Origin: Mycobacterium triplex
Lineage (GTDB): Bacteria; Actinomycetota; Actinomycetes; Mycobacteriales; Mycobacteriaceae
DNA: 64,000 nucleotides
Reading direction: 5' to 3'
Assembly (NCBI RefSeq): GCF_000689255.1
Contig: NZ_HG964446.1
Coordinates: forward strand, 3,826,734 to 3,890,733
The position numbers and the translations under genes were made by a program. Below the pieces are notes generated by a model. It saw nothing but the letters and a program-made list of their open reading frames with translations, was not told the DNA's origin and did no database searches. Positions 1-9,793 of the stretch are shown in pieces (within the stretch, counting starts at the first letter, position 1; every line of letters starts with the position of its first letter).

Positions 1-1194
<1,194 letters not shown>

Positions 1195-1198
<4 letters not shown>

Positions 1199-2424
1199 CG
1201 CGGCCCCCCGGCTGCCGGCCCCCTATCACGTGCTTGGCGCGCGACGTCCAGGGCCGCCTCGGCGACCTGGCGCGCGGCGTCCCGATGCCCCACCCGGGCG
1301 GCCGCGGCGGTCATCGCCGCCAGCCGCGGCGGGTCGGTGAGCAGCCCGATCACCTCCCGGGCCACCAGGTTCGGCGTCAGGACGGCGTCGGGGACAACCA
1401 TGCCGCCGCCGGCGTTGACCACCGGCAGCGCGTTGAGCCGCTGCTCGCCGTTGCCGATCGGCAGCGGGACGTAGATGGCCGGCAGGCCGACGGCCGACAC
1501 CTCGGCGACCGTCATCGCCCCGGAGCGGCAGATGGCCAGGTCGGCGGCCGCATAGGCCAGGTCCATCCGGTCCAGATACGGCACCGCCCGGTACGGCGGA
1601 TCGCCCGGCTGCGGTTCGCGCAGCTCGAGGGTGTTCTTCGGGCCGTGCGCGTGCAGGACGGACACGCCCGCGGCGGCCAGGTCGGCCGCCGCCGCGGCGA
1701 CCGCACGGTTCAGCGAGACCGCTCCCTGCGAACCGCCGAACACCAGTAGCACCCGCGCGTCGTCTGCGAACCCGAAGTGCCGGCGCGCCTGCGCTCGCAG
1801 CGCCGCGCGGTCCAGCGTGGTGATGGCGGCCCGCACCGGCACCCCGACCACCTCGGCGTGCCGCAGCCCGGAATCCGGCACCGCGGACAGCACCCGGTCC
1901 GCGGTGCGGGCACCGACCCGGTTGGCCAGCCCGGCGCGGGCGTTGGCCTCGTGAATCACCACCGGGATGCGGCGCCGTAACCTCGGAAAACCGCGGGCCG
2001 CGAGGTAGGCCGGCAGGGCCACGTAGCCGCCGAAACCCACCACCACGTCGGCGTCGACGAGGTCGAGCACCGAACGGGTCTCGCGCACGGCGCGCCACAC
2101 CCGCGGTGGCAGCCGGGCCAGGTCACCGCTGGGTTTACGCGGCAGCGGGACCGGCGTGATCAGCTCGAGGTGGTAGCCGCGCGCGGGCACCAGCCGGGTC
2201 TCGAGTCCGCGCGCGGTGCCCAGCGCGGTGATCCGGACCCGCGGATCCAGCGCGCTCAGCGCATCGGCGACGGCCATCGCCGGCTCGACATGTCCGGCGG
2301 TGCCGCCGCCGGCCAATACGACCGACAGGGCGGCTTCGACCGATGGCCGGACCGATGATGCGGCACCGGCGGGCGAGGGATCTACCCCCTGCCCGCCGGC
2401 CGGCTGCTTGACCGTGTGGTTCAC
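1195..2424 (-). CDS. murG: UDP-GlcNAc:lipid I GlcNAc transferase MurG
   Basis: MurG converts lipid I to lipid II on the inner face of the plasma membrane. The 409-residue product has a GT-B fold signature: the lipid-acceptor loop GGGTAGHVEPAMA at residues 39-51, GGSQGAVSLNRAV near 230 and the donor-binding stretch AEVSAVGLPAIYVPLP. About 33 low-complexity residues precede the first motif, as in other mycobacterial MurG. The start and stop overlap ftsW and murC by 4 bp (ATGA), which implies translational coupling in the division operon. Confidence 0.97.
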
Positions 2425-4103
2425 CCGTAACGCTGACCTTCCAATGCGCGAGCGCGCCGAGTCCGACGCTGACCGGCTCCCTGTCTGGGGTAGCGCTGAT
2501 CAGATCCATGATGCCTTGACCGGGGTTCCGCGCGGGCGGCTGTCCGCCCGAAAACCGGCCGCAGCGGCGGCTCGGGCTCGCGGGCGGCATTGCGGGCCGG
2601 CGGCTCGGCTTTCCGGGCCGGGGCCTTGCGGCCACGTCCGGGGGCGGGTTGGCGCGGCGGTCGCGGCTGCGAGCGCGTCCGGTCGCGAAACGCCTCGAGC
2701 CGCGTCGGCGAATACGGTTCGGGAAGCGGCAGCCGCAGCAGGCGGTTCATCTTGTCGTCGCGCCCGGCGCGCAGCGCGGCCACCGCCTCGGGCTCGTGCC
2801 GTGCCGCGTTGCACATGATTCCGATCATGAAAAGCGTTGCGGCCGTGGATGTTCCACCCGCAGATATCAACGGCAGCTGCAGGCCGGTGACCGGCAGCAC
2901 GCCGATCACGTAGCCGATGTTGATGAACGCCTGCCCAATGATCCACATCGTGGTGGTCGCGGTCAGCAGCCGCAGGAACGGGTCGGCCGAGCGGCGCGCG
3001 ATCCGCATGCCGGTGTAGGCGAACAACCCGAACAGCGCCAGCAGCCCGAACGCCCCGATGAAGCCGAGCTCCTCACCGATGATCGCGAAGATGAAGTCGT
3101 TGTGGGCGTTGGGCAGGTAGTTCCATTTGGCGGTGCCCTGGCCGAGGCCGTCGCCGAAGATGCCGCCGTGGGCCAGCGCGAACTTCGCCTGACGGGCCTG
3201 ATAACCGGTGTCCTGCGGGTCGTTCTCGGGGTTGATCCACGAGCGCACCCGCTCGGACCGGTAACCGGCGGACATGGCCAGCACCGCGCCGGCCAGGAAG
3301 ACGGCCGCCAGCGACGTCCCGAAGACACGCAGCGGCAGCCCGGCGTACCACAGCAGGGCCAGCAGGATGATGCCCATCGACACCGTCTGCCCCAGGTCGG
3401 GCTGGGCCACGATCAGTCCCAGTGCGATGACGGCCGCCGGCACCAGCGGAATCAGCATCTCGCGCAGCGAGGCCCGCTCCATCCGCCGGGACGCCAGCAG
3501 GTGCGCACCCCAGATGGCGAACGCGATTTTGGCCAGCTCGGAGGGCTGCATCGAAAAGCCCGCGACGACGAACCACTTCCGCGAGCCATTGGCGAGGTTT
3601 CCGATGCCCGGCACCAGCACCAGGACCAGCAAGATGATGGTGACGAGGTAGGCCGGGAAAGCCACCCGGCGGATGAACCGCACCGGCAGCCGCATCGAGA
3701 CGTAGGCGCCGAAGACCCCGATGATCGTCCACAGCACCTGCTTGCCGAAGATCACCCACGCCGACCCGTCGTCGCCGTAGGAACGCACGCCCGACGCCGA
3801 GAGCACCATGGTCAGGCCCAGCGTGGTCAGCAACCCGGCGATCGCGACGATCAGGTGAAACGAGGTCATGGGCCGGCCCAGCCAGGCGCCGAAGCGGGCG
3901 CCCGGACGGTGCTGCGGATCTTTGACCGGGACCTTTGTCGCCGCCGGGGCCTTGTCCTCTGGCGTTTCGTCCGCCTCGGGAGCGTCCGCGGTTTGCATCG
4001 CGTCCGTCGGCGCCTCGTCTTCGACGACGTCCGCCGCCTCGACCGGCGGGGCCTCGATCTTCTTCTTCCCCCGGCGTAGGCGCCGGGTCAGCGCGTTACC
4101 CAC
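2421..4103 (-). CDS. ftsW: septal SEDS glycosyltransferase FtsW
   Basis: FtsW is the SEDS-family peptidoglycan polymerase of the septum and works with the class B PBP encoded upstream (pbpB). The 560-residue product has a charged cytoplasmic N-terminus of about 75 residues, roughly ten membrane segments, the loop KWNYLPNAHNDFIFAIIGEE and the SAGGTS motif near the C-terminal end. A basic, proline/arginine-rich tail of about 100 residues ends in RALEGQRYG, the kind of extended mycobacterial tail used for protein contacts. The start is GTG (MGNALTRR), 6 bp after the murD stop. The long N-terminus is longer than I recall for M. tuberculosis. Confidence 0.95.
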   Translation of the reverse strand: MGNALTRRLRRGKKKIEAPPVEAADVVEDEAPTDAMQTADAPEADETPEDKAPAATKVPVKDPQHRPGARFGAWLGRPMTSFHLIVAIAGLLTTLGLTMVLSASGVRSYGDDGSAWVIFGKQVLWTIIGVFGAYVSMRLPVRFIRRVAFPAYLVTIILLVLVLVPGIGNLANGSRKWFVVAGFSMQPSELAKIAFAIWGAHLLASRRMERASLREMLIPLVPAAVIALGLIVAQPDLGQTVSMGIILLALLWYAGLPLRVFGTSLAAVFLAGAVLAMSAGYRSERVRSWINPENDPQDTGYQARQAKFALAHGGIFGDGLGQGTAKWNYLPNAHNDFIFAIIGEELGFIGAFGLLALFGLFAYTGMRIARRSADPFLRLLTATTTMWIIGQAFINIGYVIGVLPVTGLQLPLISAGGTSTAATLFMIGIMCNAARHEPEAVAALRAGRDDKMNRLLRLPLPEPYSPTRLEAFRDRTRSQPRPPRQPAPGRGRKAPARKAEPPARNAAREPEPPLRPVFGRTAARAEPRSRHHGSDQRYPRQGAGQRRTRRARALEGQRYG

Positions 4104-4109
4104 ACCCGC

Positions 4110-5558
4110 CTACCGCAGCGCCGCGCGTACGGCGGCCGCGAATGCGTCACCACGGTCGGCGTAGCTGCTGAACTGGTCAAACGATGCGCCTGCCGGCGCC
4201 AGCAGCACCGTATCCCCCGCCTTTGCCAAATCACGAGCCGCCGCCACCGCAGCGGTCATTACGCGAGCGCCGAGACTATCCCCCACACTGTCAACTTTCG
4301 TCACATCAGTATCAGCAGTCGCATGCATACCAGCATCCTCGCCTGTCACAACCTGGACGACGGGGACATCGGGCGCGTGTCGCGATAACGCCTCGGCAAC
4401 CTCTTGGCGGTCTCGGCCGATGAGCACGGCGCCGACCAGCCGAGATGCGATTCTGGCGACCTCCGCATCCAGCGAGGCGCCCTTGAGCAAACCGCCGGCC
4501 ACCCATACCACCCGCGGGTAGGCCATGATCGAGGCCTCGGCGGCGTGCGGGTTGGTGGCCTTCGAATCGTCGACGTACCGAATGCCGTCGGCCACCGCGA
4601 CGACCTCGCTGCGGTGGCGGCCCAGCTGGAACGTCGAGATGGCCTCCGCGATCGCGGCGGCGGGCACGTCGACGCTGCGGGCCAGCGCCGCCGCGGCCAG
4701 CGTGTCGAGCACGCCGACCGGGCCGGGCACCGGGATCGACGCGGCCGGCAGCAGCGCCAGATCGTCGGCAAACGCGCGATCGACCAGCAGACCGTCGCGG
4801 ACACCGAGCTCCCCCGCGGCCGGCTCGCCGAGCCGGAAACCCACCCGCACCGGCGCCGCCGCGCCGCTCAGCAATGCGGCCGCGCGGCTGTCGTCCAGCC
4901 CGACGACCGCGACCCGGCCGCCCAGCACCCGGGCCTTGGCCGCGGTGTAGTCGGCCATCGACGCATGCCAATCGAGGTGGTCCTCGGCGATGTTGAGCAC
5001 CACGCCCGCCTCGGGCCGCAGCGACGGTGCCCAAAACAGTTGGAAACTGGACAGTTCGACGGCCAGCAGGTCGGCCGGCTGGTCCAGGATGTCGAGCACC
5101 GGGTCGCCGATGTTGCCGCACAGCAGGCTGCGCCGCCCGCCGGCGATCAGCATGGCGTGCAGCATCGACGTGGTCGTGGTCTTGCCGTTGGTGCCGGTCA
5201 CCACCAGCCAGCGCCGCGGCGTCCCGTAGCACCCCGCGGCGTCGAGGCGCCAGGCCAGTTCCACGTCGCCCCAGATCGGTACGCCCGCGGCAGCGGCGGC
5301 GGCCAACACCGGGGCCGACGGCTGGAATCCGGGGCTGGTGACCACCAGCGCATAATCTGCGATCTGCCGCACGGCGGTCGCGGGATCGACTGTGGGGACA
5401 CCGTTTTCGGCGTGGGGGGCGAGCATGGCCGGATCGTCGTCGCACAGGGTGGCGTCGGCGCCGAACCGGGTCAGCGCGCCCAGGATCGCCCGGCCGGTCA
5501 CCCGGGCACCGGCGATCAGGACCGGTGCACCCGCCACCAAGGGTTGCAGCCCGGGCAT
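4110..5558 (-). CDS. murD: UDP-N-acetylmuramoylalanine--D-glutamate ligase
   Basis: MurD adds D-glutamate to UDP-MurNAc-L-Ala. The 482-residue product shows the three Mur ligase regions: an N-terminal Rossmann domain (GAPVLIAGARVTG), the central ATP loop TGTNGKTTTT at residues 121-130, and the C-terminal domain with YVDDSKATNPHA. The ATG at 5558 was chosen because it starts at MPGLQPL one base after the murX stop; the frame stays open a little further upstream but only inside murX. Confidence 0.95.
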   Translation of the reverse strand: MPGLQPLVAGAPVLIAGARVTGRAILGALTRFGADATLCDDDPAMLAPHAENGVPTVDPATAVRQIADYALVVTSPGFQPSAPVLAAAAAAGVPIWGDVELAWRLDAAGCYGTPRRWLVVTGTNGKTTTTSMLHAMLIAGGRRSLLCGNIGDPVLDILDQPADLLAVELSSFQLFWAPSLRPEAGVVLNIAEDHLDWHASMADYTAAKARVLGGRVAVVGLDDSRAAALLSGAAAPVRVGFRLGEPAAGELGVRDGLLVDRAFADDLALLPAASIPVPGPVGVLDTLAAAALARSVDVPAAAIAEAISTFQLGRHRSEVVAVADGIRYVDDSKATNPHAAEASIMAYPRVVWVAGGLLKGASLDAEVARIASRLVGAVLIGRDRQEVAEALSRHAPDVPVVQVVTGEDAGMHATADTDVTKVDSVGDSLGARVMTAAVAAARDLAKAGDTVLLAPAGASFDQFSSYADRGDAFAAAVRAALR

Positions 5559-5559
5559 G

Positions 5560-6639
5560 TCATGCGCCGATCGTGGCGAGCCACTCACCGTAGAACAGCG
5601 CCACACCCAGCCCGCAGGCGATCGCGGTGAGCAGCCAGAAGCGGATGATCACCGTCGTTTCGGCCCAGCCGCTCAGCTCGAAATGGTGATGGAAGGGCGC
5701 CATCCGGAACACCCGGCGCCCGGTGGTGCGGAAGGTCAGGATCTGCAGCACCACCGAGACGACTTCGGCGACGAACAGCGAACCCAGCACCACCGCGAGC
5801 AGCTCGGTGCGGCTGGCCACGGACAAGCCCGCGATGATCCCGCCCAGCGCCAGCGAACCGGTGTCGCCCATGAAGATCTTGGCGGGCGCGGCATTCCACC
5901 ACAGAAAGCCGATACAGGCGCCCGCGGTCGCGGCGGCCACCAAGGCCAGGTCGAGCGGGTCGCGCACGTTGTAGCAGCCCAGGCCCGGCGCGGTGGCGCA
6001 GGCGTTGCGGTACTGCCAGAAGGTGATCAGCACGTAGGCACCGGTGACCATCGCCATGCAGCCCGCGGCCAGCCCGTCGAGGCCGTCGGTGAAGTTGACC
6101 GCGTTGGACCAGGCGCTGACGACGAGCACACAGAACAGCACGAACAGGCCCGGAGCCAGTGTGACGGTGGCGATTTCACGGACGTAGGACAGATCCGCGC
6201 TGGCCGGCGTCAAGCCGTTGGCGTTGTGGAACTGCAGGACCAGCACCCCGAACAGCACCGCGGCCACGATCTGCCCGACCGTCTTGGCCGTCTTGTTCAA
6301 GCCCAGGTTGCGCGAGCGGCGGATCTTGATCAGGTCGTCGAGGAAGCCGACGCCACCCAGCACGGTGGCCAGCCCCAGCACCAGCAGACCCGACGCGGAG
6401 GCGCCCTCGCCGTCGAACGCCAGCCCGGCGAGGTGGGTGCCCAGGTAGCCGGCCCAGATACCCGCCACGATCGCCACGCCGCCCATCGACGGCGTACCGC
6501 GTTTGGTGTGGTGACTCGGCGGCCCGTCCTCGCGGATCTGATGGCCGAACCCCTGCTTGGTGAACAGCCGGATCAGCGCCGGCGTCAGCAGAATCGACAC
6601 GGTCAGGGCGATCGCGACGGCCACCAGGATCTGTCTCAC
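5560..6639 (-). CDS. murX: phospho-MurNAc-pentapeptide transferase (MraY/MurX)
   Basis: This membrane enzyme transfers phospho-MurNAc-pentapeptide to decaprenyl phosphate to make lipid I. The 359-residue product is a polytopic protein with the family motifs GFLDDLIKI (Asp101/Asp102), NAVNFTDGLDGLA, FMGDTGSLALGG and the HHHFE histidine cluster near the C-terminus. The GTG start (VRQILVAV) overlaps the murF stop by 4 bp (GTGA). The same frame is open further upstream into murF, but that part is a shadow of murF. Confidence 0.97.
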   Translation of the reverse strand: MRQILVAVAIALTVSILLTPALIRLFTKQGFGHQIREDGPPSHHTKRGTPSMGGVAIVAGIWAGYLGTHLAGLAFDGEGASASGLLVLGLATVLGGVGFLDDLIKIRRSRNLGLNKTAKTVGQIVAAVLFGVLVLQFHNANGLTPASADLSYVREIATVTLAPGLFVLFCVLVVSAWSNAVNFTDGLDGLAAGCMAMVTGAYVLITFWQYRNACATAPGLGCYNVRDPLDLALVAAATAGACIGFLWWNAAPAKIFMGDTGSLALGGIIAGLSVASRTELLAVVLGSLFVAEVVSVVLQILTFRTTGRRVFRMAPFHHHFELSGWAETTVIIRFWLLTAIACGLGVALFYGEWLATIGA

Positions 6640-8162
6640 CGGCGGGCCCCGCCCTCTGCCGCCAGTGTTTCGGCCAGGGCGCCGAGTCCGGCGGCGTTGG
6701 ACGCCTTCACCAGGACGACGTCGCCGGGTCGCAGTTCGGCCCGCAATAACTCGAGCGCGGCGTCGCCGTCGGCCACCTGCACGGCCCCTCGATCTCCAGA
6801 GGCTCCCCACGAACCCTCCATGACCGCAGCGTGGTGCATCGCGGCTACCGACCTCCCCGTTCCCACGACAACAAGTCGAGACACATCTAAGCGCACCGCC
6901 AGCCGGCCGATGGCATCGTGCTCGCTTATCGCCTCCTCGCCGAGCTCGGCCATCTCGCCCAGCACGGCCCAGCTGCGTCGCTCCGTCTGGCCACCCCGGG
7001 CGATCGAGGCCAGCGCCTGCAGTCCGGCCCGCATCGAGTCGGGGTTGGCGTTGTAGGCGTCGTCGATGACCGTCACCCCGTCCGCCCGGTTGCTCACCTG
7101 CATCCGGTGCCGCGACACCGGGCCGGCCGCGGCCAGCGACGCGGCGATCTGCTCGACGCCGGCGCCGCACTGCAGGGCGACCGCGCTGGCACACAGCGCA
7201 TTGGTGACCTGGTGTTCGCCGTAGACGCCGAGTTGCACCTCGACCTCGGCAGCGCCGCGCGCGTCCATCGCGTGCAGGGTAAAGCGCGGCCTGGCCAATT
7301 CGTCCAGCGACACGCCCTCGGCCCAGACGTCGCTGGGGCCCGAATCGGTGTGGCTGGCCCGGCTGACCCGGACCACCCAACCGGAGCAGACATGCGCCAT
7401 CGCCGCGACCGACGGGTCGTCGACGTTGAGGATGACCACGCCCGACGGCGGAACAGCTTGTGGCAGTTCGGATTTGGTACGCGCAATCGCCTCGCGCGAG
7501 CCGAACTCGCCAAGGTGCGCGGTGCCCACGTTGAGCACCACCCCGATCGCCGGCGGGGCGATCCGTGCCAGCTCGGCGATATTGCCGGGATGGCGCGCCG
7601 ACATCTCCAGAACCAAATAGTCGGTGCGCCGCGTAGCGCGCAGCACCGTCCAGGGATGACCCAGCTCGTTGTTGAACGATCCCGGCGGGGCCACCACTTC
7701 GCCCAGCGGCTCGAGTACCGCGGCCACCAGGTCTTTGGTCGACGTCTTTCCCGACGAGCCGGTGATCCCGATGATGGTCAGCCCGCCCGCGACCAGCTCC
7801 TCGGCCACCGCCTTGGCCAGTTCGGCCAGCGCGCCCAGCACCGCGGCACCCGATCCGTCGGGGTCGTGTTCGAGCACGCCGGCGCGGCTGTCTCGCGGTT
7901 CGGGGGCCACGACGATGGCGGGAACCCCGACCGGCCGGGCGGCCAGCACCGCCACCGCACCGGCGGCCACCGCCGAGGCCGCGTGGTCGTGCCCGTCCGA
8001 GCGCGCGCCGGGCAGCGCCAGGAACAGCCCGCCGGGACCGACGGCGCGCGAGTCGAATTCGACGGTCCCGGTGACGCGGAGTTCGGCGGCCTGCTCCGCG
8101 GAGACGTCGGCCAGGGTGCCGCCGACGATCTCGGCGATCTGCGCGACGGTCATCTCGATCAT
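6636..8162 (-). CDS. murF: UDP-MurNAc-tripeptide--D-Ala-D-Ala ligase
   Basis: MurF adds the D-Ala-D-Ala dipeptide and completes the UDP-MurNAc-pentapeptide. The 508-residue product begins MIEMTVAQIAEIVGG, carries the ATP loop GITGSSGKTST at residues 132-142 and the downstream block VIDDAYNANPDSM typical of MurF. The ATG overlaps the murE stop by 4 bp. Alternative upstream frame extension lies within murE and lacks MurF character. Confidence 0.96.
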   Translation of the reverse strand: MIEMTVAQIAEIVGGTLADVSAEQAAELRVTGTVEFDSRAVGPGGLFLALPGARSDGHDHAASAVAAGAVAVLAARPVGVPAIVVAPEPRDSRAGVLEHDPDGSGAAVLGALAELAKAVAEELVAGGLTIIGITGSSGKTSTKDLVAAVLEPLGEVVAPPGSFNNELGHPWTVLRATRRTDYLVLEMSARHPGNIAELARIAPPAIGVVLNVGTAHLGEFGSREAIARTKSELPQAVPPSGVVILNVDDPSVAAMAHVCSGWVVRVSRASHTDSGPSDVWAEGVSLDELARPRFTLHAMDARGAAEVEVQLGVYGEHQVTNALCASAVALQCGAGVEQIAASLAAAGPVSRHRMQVSNRADGVTVIDDAYNANPDSMRAGLQALASIARGGQTERRSWAVLGEMAELGEEAISEHDAIGRLAVRLDVSRLVVVGTGRSVAAMHHAAVMEGSWGASGDRGAVQVADGDAALELLRAELRPGDVVLVKASNAAGLGALAETLAAEGGARR

Positions 8163-9727
8163 CGGAGGTCTTCCAAGGCCTGTGCGAGTTCCACCCGGTC
8201 GTCGAACGGGCGCACCACATCGCCGGCGCGCTGCCCGGTTTCGTGACCTTTGCCGGCGATCAGCACCACATCGCCGGGCCCGGCCCAGCCGACAGCGTGC
8301 CTGATCGCCTCGTGCCGGTCGCCGATCTCGACCACCTCCGCAGCGAATCCTGTTGCGCCGTCCAGTATCTCGCGGCGGATCAGCGCGGGATCCTCGCTGC
8401 GCGGGTTGTCGTCGGTGACGACGACCAAGTCGGCCAGCTCGGCGGCGACAGCCCCCATTGGCCCCCGCTTGCCCGGGTCGCGATCGCCACCGGCGCCGAA
8501 CACCACCGCCAGCCGCCGACCCGGCCGCCGCAGGGTGGTCAGCACCGCGCGCAAGGCGCCCGGCTTGTGCGCGTAGTCGACGAGGGCGAGGAAATCCTGG
8601 CCGCGGTCGACCTCTTCCAGTCGCCCGGGAACGCGGGTGTTGCCCAGCCCGTCGGCCGCCCGCTCCGGAGAAACCCCGACTGCGTCGAGAATGGCCAGTG
8701 CGACAAGGCAATTCGCGATGTTGTAGGCGCCCGTCAACCGAATCCCGATCCGGTGCCGGCCACCGGCGGGGTCCACGACGGTGAACTCCTGCCCGGCTCC
8801 CGACGGCGTCACGTCCGTCGCGCGCCAGTGCGCCGGTTGGCCCGTCGCGCTGACCGTGATCGCATCGGTGGCCCGCTGCGCCATCGCGCGCCCGGCGTCG
8901 TCGTCGACGCACACCACGGCTCTGCGGGCATGCAACGGCGAATTCTGGTCGAACAGCAACGCTTTGGCTTCGAAGTAGTCGGCCATGGTGGGGTGAAAGT
9001 CGAGGTGGTCGCGGGACAGGTTGGTGAATCCTGCTACCGCGAAACGGGTTCCGTCGACGCGGCCCAACGTCAGCGCGTGACTGGAAACCTCCATGACGAC
9101 GGTGTCCACCCCTCGCTCGGCCATCGCGGCCAGCATCGCCTGCAGCGCGGGGGCCTCGGGTGTGGTCAGGGCGCTGGGGATGTCTGCGCCGTCGATGCGG
9201 ATGCCGATGGTGCCGATCAGCCCCGCGGTGTGACCGCCGGCGCGCAATCCCGATTCGACGAGATAGGTCGTGGTGGTCTTTCCGGAGGTGCCGGTGATGC
9301 CGACCACCGTCACCCGGTCGGACGGGTTTCCGTAGACCGTGGCCGCCAGCCCGCCGAGCACGCTGCGCGGCGCCGGGTGCACCAGCGTCGGCACGGCGGG
9401 GGCACCGCCCATCTCGGCGAGCCCGGCGGGGTCAGTGAGCACCGCGACGGCACCGCGTTCGATCGCGTCGCCGGCATAGCGGGCACCATGGGTGGCCGAG
9501 CCGGGCAGCCCGGCGAACAAGTCACCGGGCACCAGGTCCTGGGCCCGCAGCGTCACGCCGGTGATCGACACGTCCGGGACGGCGCCGCCGCCGGCCGGCA
9601 CCGCGTCCACTTGAGCCGCCAGTGCGGGCAGTCGCACGCCCGCGCCCTTGCTGGGGCGCAGCTCATCCGACCTCTGCACTGTCGTCACACCTTCCCGGGA
9701 CGCCGCGTGATCGTCATGATCAGCCAT
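8159..9727 (-). CDS. murE: UDP-MurNAc-L-Ala-D-Glu--meso-diaminopimelate ligase
   Basis: MurE adds meso-diaminopimelate to the UDP-MurNAc dipeptide. The 522-residue product has the ATP loop GITGTSGKTTTT at residues 143-154 and the DDNPRSEDP block, whose DNPR is the signature of meso-DAP-specific MurE. An N-terminal stretch of about 30 variable residues precedes the conserved VRLPALAAQV. The ATG start lies 66 bp after the pbpB stop; in H37Rv, as I recall, this junction holds several extra genes including a PE_PGRS gene, none of which is here. Confidence 0.95.
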   Translation of the reverse strand: MADHDDHAASREGVTTVQRSDELRPSKGAGVRLPALAAQVDAVPAGGGAVPDVSITGVTLRAQDLVPGDLFAGLPGSATHGARYAGDAIERGAVAVLTDPAGLAEMGGAPAVPTLVHPAPRSVLGGLAATVYGNPSDRVTVVGITGTSGKTTTTYLVESGLRAGGHTAGLIGTIGIRIDGADIPSALTTPEAPALQAMLAAMAERGVDTVVMEVSSHALTLGRVDGTRFAVAGFTNLSRDHLDFHPTMADYFEAKALLFDQNSPLHARRAVVCVDDDAGRAMAQRATDAITVSATGQPAHWRATDVTPSGAGQEFTVVDPAGGRHRIGIRLTGAYNIANCLVALAILDAVGVSPERAADGLGNTRVPGRLEEVDRGQDFLALVDYAHKPGALRAVLTTLRRPGRRLAVVFGAGGDRDPGKRGPMGAVAAELADLVVVTDDNPRSEDPALIRREILDGATGFAAEVVEIGDRHEAIRHAVGWAGPGDVVLIAGKGHETGQRAGDVVRPFDDRVELAQALEDLR

Positions 9728-9793
9728 GACACCCTATCGAGACGCGCCCCGGCGGGAGGCCACGCCCGCGGGTTACGGCGACGCCAGCAGCGG

